From positions 1-29,525 of IMG/VR virus record IMGVR_UViG_3300020445_000046: a stretch of DNA of 29,525 bases; one strand, 5' to 3'. Position numbers and translations under genes: made by a program. Shown here one piece after another: positions 1 to 8,200 of the stretch. Every line of letters begins with the position of its first letter. The stretch's first letter is position 1. The stretch comes from a virus. The notes below the pieces were generated by a model. It worked only from the letters and a program-made list of their open reading frames with translations, was not told the origin of the DNA and ran no database searches.

Positions 1-33
1 AGTAGCAAGGTATCTCTATTTCTTATCAAATGA
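1..33 (+). CDS. 3' end of an upstream tail gene (partial)
   Basis: An open frame runs from the first base and ends at a TGA (31-33) that overlaps the ATG of the next gene as ATGA. This is the same coupling seen throughout the module. Only ten residues are present, so the product cannot be named. In lambda-like modules the gene just before the chaperone pair is a tail terminator, completion or tube gene. That is context only. Confidence 0.4.
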   Translation, partial: SSKVSLFLIK

Positions 34-362
34 GTTTTATTAGAAAAAAAGTATCTGCTTATCCTTGGCCTGTTGAAGTTAGGAAACCTTCAGAAGAAGT
101 CGCTGGTGAGTTTGAAACCCATAAGTTTATTGTTAAGTTCAAAAGATTATCAAAAAAAGCTTTAAATGAATTTACAGAAAAAGAAGATTTAGAAGCTTTG
201 CAGAAAATTGTTGCTGGGTGGTCAGACATAAAAGATGAAGATGGAAAAGATATTGTTTTCTCACCTAAAGCTTTAAGAGAGATGGCAGATGATATTGATT
301 TCGTAAATGGTGTTGTTGCTGCTTTTACAAAGTTCTATGCAAATGCAGATGAAAAAAACTAA
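30..362 (+). CDS. Tail assembly chaperone, gpG-like (pre-frameshift product)
   Basis: A 110-residue, charged, probably helical protein placed immediately before the tape measure. This is the position of lambda gpG, which coats the tape measure during tail assembly together with its frameshifted form gpGT. It starts at the ATG in the ATGA overlap with the preceding frame. Its last sense codons are GAA AAA AAC, followed directly by TAA, so the stop sits right after a classical -1 slippery heptamer (353-359). The -1 frame continues open to 703. The function rests on position, size and the frameshift signal, because primary sequence in this family is poorly conserved. Confidence 0.8.
   Translation: MSFIRKKVSAYPWPVEVRKPSEEVAGEFETHKFIVKFKRLSKKALNEFTEKEDLEALQKIVAGWSDIKDEDGKDIVFSPKALREMADDIDFVNGVVAAFTKFYANADEKN
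353..359 (+). other. -1 programmed ribosomal frameshift site (A AAA AAC)
   Basis: The heptamer A AAA AAC is in the correct register (codons gaA AAA AAC) and is followed at once by the zero-frame stop TAA. Slipping back one base continues at CTA ACT GAT and joins the open frame that ends at 703. The predicted fusion has about 224 residues, 110 before and 114 after the slip. Tail chaperone genes of this kind in siphoviruses are a known site of programmed slippage. I see no strong stem-loop just downstream; only a weak CTGC/GCAG pairing is visible. Confidence 0.8.
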
Positions 363-703
363 CTGATGCTGCTCTTTATTGGGTTTCGGGTGGCAGTGAA
401 TCAGAAGTACAGGTAGACGAAGATGCCAAGATATTTGGCATCAAACTACCTGAGAAGCCTAAAGACAAAGAAGAAGGATGTGTTGTGTATGACCATAACT
501 GGGAAACAGTATTAATGTTTTTAAGGATGCAAACTCAATGGGCTGTTTCAATGAGTGGTTATGTTGGATTGAAATATGAGGTTTTATTAAGTGCAGGAGG
601 TTTGTTTGACCTATACAATGTAGATAATCGTGTTGCAATGCTCGAAGATTTAAAAATCATGGAAGCAGCAGCATTGAAAGAATTAAACAAGGATTCTAAG
701 TAA
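359..703 (+). CDS. Tail assembly chaperone C-terminal extension, gpGT-like (frameshift product)
   Basis: This is the -1 frame entered from the slippery site at 353-359. It reads LTDAALYWVSGG and continues to a TAA at 701-703 that overlaps the tape-measure ATG as TAATG. The second half has a tryptophan followed by MFLRMQTQWAVSMSGYVGLKY. That resembles the small tail-chaperone extension domain (DUF1799-like) with its typical tQW...G..GL pattern. A GTG at 485 could give a free-standing 72-residue product. However, the frame is open and coding-like from the slip point, so the fusion is the better model. The expected role is to recruit tube subunits to the tape measure-chaperone complex. Confidence 0.75.
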   Translation, partial: LTDAALYWVSGGSESEVQVDEDAKIFGIKLPEKPKDKEEGCVVYDHNWETVLMFLRMQTQWAVSMSGYVGLKYEVLLSAGGLFDLYNVDNRVAMLEDLKIMEAAALKELNKDSK

Positions 704-3700
704 TGGCAAGTCAGTCAATAGCAGATTTTGCCGTAAAGATAGGCATCCAAGGAGAAGAAGCGTTACAAGGCTTAGGTAAAGAAGTTGGTGTTTTAACTAA
801 ATCAGTAAAAGTAAGTAATGACGCTTTTGAAAGAGCCGCTACAGGTATAGCTAAATATGCAAAAAGATCTAGAACAACGACTGAAAGTGTAAGAGCGCAA
901 ATTTCAGCTTTTAAAAAGCTGCAAGATCAGGTTGGAATAACGAGTAGAGAATATAAAAATATGGCAGGTCAGATTAGATCTTTAGAACAAATACAAAAAA
1001 GAGGAGCAACTAATAAACAATTACTGGCTCAGTTTGAAGGTGGAAAGCCAGGCACGATGAAGAATCAGATAAGGGCAGCAGCAGAAGAATTAGAAAATAT
1101 GAGTTTTGTAAATGGTGAATATAGAGATGGTTTGATAGACGTAACTAAAAGACAAAATAATTACAATCGAGCGTTAAAAGAACAAGAAATCATTGCAAAA
1201 AACTTATTTGCAATGGATCAAAACCGTCCTTTAGAGACAACAAGGTTTGAATTACCTGATCCAAAGCAAGGTAGTCAGGGTGTAAAACTGTTAAGTCAAA
1301 AGACAGGAATAGAAAGGTTTTTCCATTGGTTAATGGAAAGTCCTGATTGGAGAAAGGCAAATAGGATGCCTGACCCTGGTGAGGCATCGCCTTATGGAGG
1401 GTATTACGCAAGACAAATACAAGAAAAAACACAGTTTGCTTATGGCACTCCAAAGTTAGGGCCAGAACTCCCAAGAACATCTAATAATTTTCAATTTCAA
1501 CTTGGCAAATTACAAGAAAGTCTTGGAGATTTAACTGTTGGATCAAAGCAATGGAACACGCAGATTGAAAAAATTTCTAAAGCACAACATGATTACAACC
1601 GAGTTTTAGCTCAAACAAATAGGGCATTAAAAAATGCTGCTGCATTGCGTCCTGTCTCTACAGATTTAAGAACAGCTAGACGTAATCTTGCAGGATCAAG
1701 AAGAATAAGAGATCGTGTTGGTGGTGGGTTTAATCAATTTTCTCAAGATGCTGAATTTGGAATTTATGGTGATAGTACTGCAATACAAAAATCTATAGAG
1801 AGACACCAGAGAAGGCAGAACAAGATAAAAGGTTTTAGTAAAGCTCGTAATAACCCAATGGCGGTTAGTGGTTTATATGATCAGATTTCTCAAATTGGGA
1901 TGTCTGATGTAAGTGGAAATATTGATCGTATGGGCAAAAGCTATAAAGAAGTAAGAAAAGACATAATGTCGGCAACTCGTGCTGGCAATAAAAGCACCAA
2001 TGCTTTAACAGCACAAAGAGCAGCATTAGAACAATTAAGAGGAGGGTTAGAGATAGGTAGTAAAGGTTATAAAAAACTTTCTAAAGATTTACAGCAGGTA
2101 GAAATAAGACTTAGACGAGTAAATAAATTTAGTGGTAAAAACTTTGCAAGAACAGGTCAATCAATATTAGGTGCTGCTTATTTTGGTGGTCCAGCAGGTG
2201 CTTTAGGGGGATTAGCAGGTGCAGGTATTGAAGCCTTAAGGCCAGGTGGTGATATGGCTCAAGGTGCAATTAGTGGTGGTCTTTTAGCTAGTCAAATTGT
2301 TAGTCCAATAGCGAATTTCACTTCTCAAGCTGCTACTTATTCATCTGATATTGCAAAATTACAAATTGCTTTAGAAAAAGCAACTGGGCCTGGAGAAAAT
2401 TTTGCAAAAGCAATGAAAATGGCAGAACATGTAACTGCTAAATTCAATGTTCCTCAAGAAATTGCAACAAGAGGAATGACAAGATTAGCGGCTGCTGTTC
2501 AAGGTGCTGGTGGTACAACTGAACATGCAGCTTTAGCGTTTCATAATGTAATTGCAGCAATAAAAGGTACTGCTGGTAGTTCCGAAGATGTCAAATCTGC
2601 GATCACTGCAATGGTGCAAATCTTCAGTAAGGGCAAGGTATCTGCGGAAGAATTAAGTGGACAATTGGGTGAAAGATTTCCTGGCGCAGTAACAAAATTC
2701 CAAGAAGCTAATAGTCATATTTATAAGTCAACTGCTGAGTTGCAAGATGCACTTAAGAACGGAACTGTTGGTCTTAATCAGTTAATGGAATTTGTAATGT
2801 TATTAGGTGAAGAATATACAAAGACTGCGGCAGATATAGGAAAATCTGATGAAGAAGCTGGAGCAAGAGCAATAATAAGAATTAATGCTTTAAAGATACA
2901 ATTAGGTAATTTAATTAAGCCTATTGGCGCACAATTCCAAATATTAGCTGCTGAAGCGTTAGAGATATTAATTCCTGCTGTTGTAGCAATCGGAAAGATA
3001 GGGGTAGCAGTTTCAAATGTTATAATTACTTCTCTTAAATTTGTTATTAAGAACTTTAGAGAATTAACAGAGGTTGTTCTTATTTTTGGTGGTGGTTTAG
3101 TTCTAGGAAAACTAATGGGTGGTATAGCTGCTTTAACAATATCTAAATTTGCTTTACTCAGAGTCGTGGTGAAGCTTAAAAACGCAATGAAATTACTTAA
3201 CCTTACGTCTTTGGCTAATCCTTGGGTTGCTTTAGCCGCAGGAATTATTGCAGCGACAGTTGCTTTAGATAGATTTTTAAATAGAAATAAAAAACTGGCA
3301 GAGAAAGCAGCAAGTGGTGATCCTCAAGCATTAGAAGCAGCACAAAAAGTGCTTGATCAAGAAATGGCTAATGTCAAAAAAAGGAGGGCAGAATTTCAGG
3401 AATATATTAAAGATTTTAAAGAAGGTGGTATAGCTTATAAGGGTGCAACGGCTAATTTCAGAGATGAAATTGCAGTTTCAGAAGAGAAAATCAAATTATT
3501 TAGTAAAGCTATTTCAGAAGGACATTTAAAAAATGAAGAGGACGCTTCGGCTTATATAGACGCTCTTAAGAAGGCTGTTGAAGATATGGGTATGATTTGG
3601 CCTGAGCTTGATGCTGCGGCTAAGAAAGCTGGAGAAAATTCACCGTTTAAACAATTCCAAAAGGAGCTAGATAGCTTTAATGAGTCACTTGAGCAAGTAG

Positions 3701-4377
3701 GTGTGAATGGATTCAATAAATTAACAGATACAATTATGCAATTTGTAACTACAGGAAAACTTGCGTTTAAAGATTTAGTTACAAGCGTTTTACATGAATT
3801 AACTCGTTTAATGATCCAAGAGACAGTTACTAAACCTTTGTTTGGGATATTTAAAAAGGCTTTAGGTATTGGACTTAATGCTGCTGTCCCTGGTACCAGT
3901 GGTATAGGGCCAGTTGCTGATCTTGCCACTTACGCAAGTGATATTTCAGGTTTCACTGGGGGCTTAGATGCGATGAATGACATAGAAGCTGGAAGGAGAA
4001 ATGCTTTAGGTAACGCATTTGCCAAGAATGGTGTTGTCCCTTATAGAAAAGGCGGTGTTGTTGGTAACCCCACTTTGTTCAAATATGGCGGTTCACGACT
4101 AGGGATCATGGGAGAAGCAGGCCCAGAAGCAATACTACCTCTCAAGAGAGGAAGAGGTGGAAGACTTGGGGTCGTAATGCAAGGCGGTGGCGGTGGCACA
4201 ACCAATGTGAATTACACAGGGCCAACATTGAACTTTAATGGTGATGAATATGTACCAAGATCTGCTGTGGGTGGCATCATCAATGCGGCTGCAAGGCAAG
4301 GTGCTTCAATGGGAGAAACATCAACAATTAGAACATTGCAAAATAATCGTTCTTCTAGAGGGAGGTTAGGAATCTAA
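703..4377 (+). CDS. Tail tape measure protein
   Basis: A 1224-residue protein that sets tail length and is ejected during DNA delivery. Residues 1-470 are charged and coiled-coil-like. Hydrophobic glycine/alanine-rich segments lie near residues 490-540 and 740-870. Around residue 645 it has GKVSAEELSGQLGERFPGA, the signature of the tape-measure N-terminal domain family. Near residues 1015-1050 the block GKLAFKDLVTSVLHELTRLM followed by KPLFG matches the lambda gpH-like C-terminal region. The end carries GGVVGNPTLFKYG and GEAGPEAILPL, typical of lambda-type tape measures. At 0.15 nm per residue a full-length helix would be about 180 nm, a rough upper bound on tail length. The start overlaps the chaperone stop by one base. 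Confidence 0.95.
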   Translation: MASQSIADFAVKIGIQGEEALQGLGKEVGVLTKSVKVSNDAFERAATGIAKYAKRSRTTTESVRAQISAFKKLQDQVGITSREYKNMAGQIRSLEQIQKRGATNKQLLAQFEGGKPGTMKNQIRAAAEELENMSFVNGEYRDGLIDVTKRQNNYNRALKEQEIIAKNLFAMDQNRPLETTRFELPDPKQGSQGVKLLSQKTGIERFFHWLMESPDWRKANRMPDPGEASPYGGYYARQIQEKTQFAYGTPKLGPELPRTSNNFQFQLGKLQESLGDLTVGSKQWNTQIEKISKAQHDYNRVLAQTNRALKNAAALRPVSTDLRTARRNLAGSRRIRDRVGGGFNQFSQDAEFGIYGDSTAIQKSIERHQRRQNKIKGFSKARNNPMAVSGLYDQISQIGMSDVSGNIDRMGKSYKEVRKDIMSATRAGNKSTNALTAQRAALEQLRGGLEIGSKGYKKLSKDLQQVEIRLRRVNKFSGKNFARTGQSILGAAYFGGPAGALGGLAGAGIEALRPGGDMAQGAISGGLLASQIVSPIANFTSQAATYSSDIAKLQIALEKATGPGENFAKAMKMAEHVTAKFNVPQEIATRGMTRLAAAVQGAGGTTEHAALAFHNVIAAIKGTAGSSEDVKSAITAMVQIFSKGKVSAEELSGQLGERFPGAVTKFQEANSHIYKSTAELQDALKNGTVGLNQLMEFVMLLGEEYTKTAADIGKSDEEAGARAIIRINALKIQLGNLIKPIGAQFQILAAEALEILIPAVVAIGKIGVAVSNVIITSLKFVIKNFRELTEVVLIFGGGLVLGKLMGGIAALTISKFALLRVVVKLKNAMKLLNLTSLANPWVALAAGIIAATVALDRFLNRNKKLAEKAASGDPQALEAAQKVLDQEMANVKKRRAEFQEYIKDFKEGGIAYKGATANFRDEIAVSEEKIKLFSKAISEGHLKNEEDASAYIDALKKAVEDMGMIWPELDAAAKKAGENSPFKQFQKELDSFNESLEQVGVNGFNKLTDTIMQFVTTGKLAFKDLVTSVLHELTRLMIQETVTKPLFGIFKKALGIGLNAAVPGTSGIGPVADLATYASDISGFTGGLDAMNDIEAGRRNALGNAFAKNGVVPYRKGGVVGNPTLFKYGGSRLGIMGEAGPEAILPLKRGRGGRLGVVMQGGGGGTTNVNYTGPTLNFNGDEYVPRSAVGGIINAAARQGASMGETSTIRTLQNNRSSRGRLGI

Positions 4378-4928
4378 TGAGTGCTATTGCTTTAGTTACG
4401 TTTATAGAAATTTATGATCCGAAATTAGTTCCAGCTTCAGGTGATATATCTGGTGCTATTCACCATCGTTTTCAAAATAGTGAGCCAAGTAAGGCTGGAA
4501 TAAAAGATCCAAAAATAGGTAATAATGAAAAATTTAGTTTTCTTTCTTTTCTTTATCAAGGTGCGACTAGAAGTAAAGATGGAAATAATCTTGAGTCATC
4601 TTTGATTTTGGCTAATGAAAGTGAGGATAGAGAAGGGTCTGGAGCTATTGGTGCAAATAAATTATCAATGAGTTATGCAGCCGAAGCAGTCAATAATGGT
4701 TGGAGTATAAGAGTGTCTACTTGTAAAATGACTGATTTAACTTTTAGTTCTGTAGAGTCAATTTTGGCTACTGATATTTGGAAAATAGCCTCAATGGGAT
4801 ATGACAACGCAACAATTGAAATTTTATTAACTTCAACGATAGATGCTGTTGGTGGTAATACTGGTCGCTTTTTAAGTAGTAGCTTGGTGGGGCATTTACC
4901 TGTAACTGGTCGAATGATTTCAAGGTGA
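4377..4928 (+). CDS. Minor tail protein, probable gpL-like distal tail protein
   Basis: A 183-residue beta-rich protein that overlaps the tape measure stop (TAATG) and, at its own end, the next start (GTGA). It lies between the tape measure and an NlpC/P60-like gene, the slot of lambda gpM/gpL. The C-terminal stretch GRFLSSSLVGHLPVTGRMISR is a closing segment that recurs in this kind of minor tail protein. The cysteines that bind the Fe-S cluster of lambda gpL are not evident, as only one cysteine is visible. A distal-tail or tip-initiator role is inferred mainly from gene order. Confidence 0.6.
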   Translation: MSAIALVTFIEIYDPKLVPASGDISGAIHHRFQNSEPSKAGIKDPKIGNNEKFSFLSFLYQGATRSKDGNNLESSLILANESEDREGSGAIGANKLSMSYAAEAVNNGWSIRVSTCKMTDLTFSSVESILATDIWKIASMGYDNATIEILLTSTIDAVGGNTGRFLSSSLVGHLPVTGRMISR

Positions 4929-5296
4929 AAACTGCAATGTTGTTAGGGTTGCCTTATCGCTTAGGGGCAAATCCAGATCAACATCAAGCTGCTGATTGTG
5001 TCTCTCTTGCTGGACAAGTTATTAGAAATTATGGAATAGATTTTCCTTTGCAAAATCGTGAGTGGTACAGGCGTTTAAGAAAAAAAGATTATGAGGTATT
5101 TCGTGATGAACTGAAAAAGTGGGGAACACTTACAACAACCGCTAATATCGGAGTTGTAGCCCTTTGCAAAGCAGAGAAAGGTTACGGATTAGCTGTTTAT
5201 TGGAAAGGCGGTTGGCTATCATTCGCAGACAAGACGGTTCGCTGGAGTCCCATCGGAGGATTGGAGGTTATCGAACTTTATTACCCTACGAAGTAA
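4925..5296 (+). CDS. NlpC/P60-like tail tip peptidase domain (gpK C-domain-like), possibly inactive
   Basis: A 123-residue protein starting at a GTG that overlaps the previous stop (GTGA). It has the N-terminal NlpC/P60 pattern GLPYRLGANPDQHQAADCVSL, with C25 in the position of the catalytic cysteine. It lies before the J-like gene, where lambda encodes gpK (Mov34 plus NlpC/P60 peptidase) and gpI. Here only the NlpC part is present. After the cysteine I see no histidine in the region that normally supplies the catalytic His (GYGLAVYWKGGWLSF). The protein may therefore be a structural relic rather than an active peptidoglycan hydrolase. Tandem Shine-Dalgarno-like GGAGGA and GGAGG (5255-5267) lie near its 3' end, ahead of the J-like gene. 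Confidence 0.65.
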   Translation: MKTAMLLGLPYRLGANPDQHQAADCVSLAGQVIRNYGIDFPLQNREWYRRLRKKDYEVFRDELKKWGTLTTTANIGVVALCKAEKGYGLAVYWKGGWLSFADKTVRWSPIGGLEVIELYYPTK

Positions 5297-8200
5297 AACT
5301 ATGTGAATCTATAGGCATTACAGATAAGGAATATTTTGAATTTTTAGATTTAATTGAAGCAAAACCTGTAGAGGCAGACATCGTAATGATGCCTCAAGTT
5401 TTAGTAGCAGCAGGGTTGGCTACTGGGTCATTTGCAGCAGGAACTTTTGCTCTTACATGGCTAGGGCAAATTGTAGTTAGTGTTGCACTTGCTGCTATTT
5501 CATATCTCCTCACACCAAAGCCAAAAGATCCAGGTCAACAACCAAGATTAACGATTGGGGGTGTTCAAGGTAGAAGTCGTTTTAATCCTACAAGTGGATT
5601 TGATTCTCTTCAAGATTTAGCTTCACTAGGTTCGTTTATACCTTTGGTTTATGCAAGGCAGGGTGTCAGAGTTTCTAGTCAACTTTTATGGTCACAAATT
5701 AGAACAACGCAATATGGGCAAACCATGAACGCAATTGTTTTGTTTTCTAATGGTGAGATTGGAGCAAAACCACAATTTGAGTCATTAGCTTTAGGTGAAT
5801 CTTTTTTAGCTGATTTACCTTTATCAAAACAAAAAGTATATTTTTCTAGAGGTGCGAGAAATAATGGCAGGCTGCAAGGTGTGGCTGATGATGAAACACC
5901 ACACGCAACAGATGACGATCAATATCAAAAAGGTTCAGCTTTAAATGAAAATAATTATTTATCAAGAGGTGAACGAGAATATGATGATGTTGATCCTTTT
6001 AAAGTAAAAGTTTGGGAAGAAACTTATAGCGGTGGAAATGCTAATTTTGAATACAGGCCAAGTTTTTCTAGTGCAAAAACTCCTAGTACAAATAATAAAT
6101 TTGGTCTTTATTCTCCAATGCCAAATGGTAATGCTTATAAAATTAATTGGGAATTAATATTGCTTTTACGGGATGCAGATGATGGAGTAAAAAAAGATTT
6201 AAGAATAAAAATGGGTAAGCTGGTTCATAAATATCCTAGATATGTAGGGATAACAAATCATGGTCATTCTCCTCTTTATTCAACTGCTGGTAATAGAGTT
6301 GTTTTAGAACCTACTCAAATTGATATAGATCAAGGTTTATTTGTTAATTATCGTATTTATCACGATACAAATGAATCAGCATGGATTGATTCTTCTATAG
6401 CAGATCCAGATCCAAATAAGAAATGGAATAAATTTTCTCCTTGGGGTTCATCTGATGCTAAATCAGTTGCTGACACTACTAGAGAAGGTGTTGATGATTC
6501 AGTAAAGATTGGCGACCAGTTTATGGTTGGGTCAACTTTAATGACGGCAACCTATGAAGATAATGGAAATATATGGGTTGGAGGAGCAGAAGGTTTTCAA
6601 AAAGCTATTAAGTTTGAAGCCGATGAACCTGGATATTTAGAATTTAGAAATACTGATGAGGTAGCGTTACCTTATGAATCTTTAATTGTTCAAAAAGTAG
6701 ATTTAGCAACTTTTTCAAACTCAAGACAATGCAATATTACAGAGATAGGACTTAAAAGTACAGTTTGGAGGCAAATAAATGGTTTTCCTAATGTCAATCA
6801 AATGCCTTCGCAAGCACGTATTGAATCTTACGAAAGACAAAACGGTACTATTCAATTAGGTCAAATAAGCAAATATATTAAACGTATTAGTTGTTTTAAA
6901 TTACAAGCTAAAAAAATCAATTCTGGAGATGATTTTGTTGATATAAGTCCTAAAATTTTAGCTGTTCAAGGTTCTAGTCCAACGGCACAATATAATGCTA
7001 TTTTTGTTCATCATGACAAATTAAGTCAGTATGAATTTAGATTTCTACCTGTTGCTGGCAATGTTATATTAAATCATTTTGATGATCGAGTAATTCATGT
7101 CTTAGGTTATGCAGAACATTTGCAATCGCATAGAAATGATGAGCTAGATTTAACAATTTCATATCATGCAAAAGAAGGCCAATTGCCTCTTTCTGGAGAG
7201 ATAGAAGAAGGTAGTAATCTTACAAATAATCCTGAATGGATAAGAGGAGGTTTAGGAATAGGTTTGCCTATTGTTGATGACGATGGAAATGTTATTACAG
7301 GTGGGGCTGTTAATAATTTCACTCCTAGTTCCCAAGGAGATGATCTATTTAGTCCTCCTAATTATAATTTTATTCATGACATTTTTCAGCCTGATAATGT
7401 AACCACTTATGATGGAATAGGGGCAGGTAATCAATATGGTAATTGGACAAATATTACTCAAAGAAATTTAAAAGGGATTCCTGCTGATGGAGGTAATGCT
7501 TATTACAGTCCTTATCACGGAATAGCAGCAACAGCAACAAAGATAAATTCTACTCATTGGATATGGAGTTTTCATTTTGGAGGAACATTAATTCCATTAG
7601 GTTCTTTAGGCTCAATTACTCTTCCTATTGGTCAATATCCAACATCAGACAACCAATTCACTAAGGCAGTAGAAGAATTAGATCAAAATGGAGTGGGAAC
7701 TGGAAGATGGCATAGATTTAGAGTCGCTGTAAATCCTACGTCTTTAGGTGGTGCTGAAGATTGGAGAAGGACAGTAAATGGTAGTTATCATTTCGCTGTT
7801 TGTGTTCAAAGAGCAGATAGGCAGCCAACTCCAACAGAAACTACTGTTATAAGAGATACAACAACAACAAGAGGTGTAGGAAGTGGTTTAAAAGTTGCTG
7901 TGACTACGAAAACAGACGGTTCTAATACATTTAAGAAATTTGCTCTTCATGCTTCAGGAGATGGTTACTTTGATGGAGATACGGCAACTATCAACAATGA
8001 AAGTCCAACTGTTACTTTAAGTCTTATAGGAAAAGAGAAACCAAGTAATGTTCCTGATGTAGATGAACATTCAGATTGGTCATCAGATGGAACTGCTGGG
8101 TTTTTTACAGATTATTGGCAAGTAACTAAACATAATCGTAATACTGCAATATCTGATTATTTTTTATTTGATGCAGAAAGATCAAGCCATGAACAAGGTA

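Noticed and set aside
485-703. Free-standing 72-aa gene starting at GTG 485
   Set aside because: The same frame is open and coding-like back to the slippery site at 353-359, so it is the end of a frameshift product. Independent initiation at 485 is not excluded but is not needed.
1190-1480. Minus-strand frame inside the tape measure gene
   Set aside because: It lies wholly within a well-supported gene and has no start signal or recognisable domain. The frame at 3552-3929 is rejected for the same reason.
5164-5211. J-like start at TTG 5164
   Set aside because: The first residues (QSRERLRISCLLERR) read like out-of-frame sequence of the preceding gene. The frame is open there, but I see no support for translation from it. 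TTG 5212 was used as the nearest upstream NTG, with low certainty.
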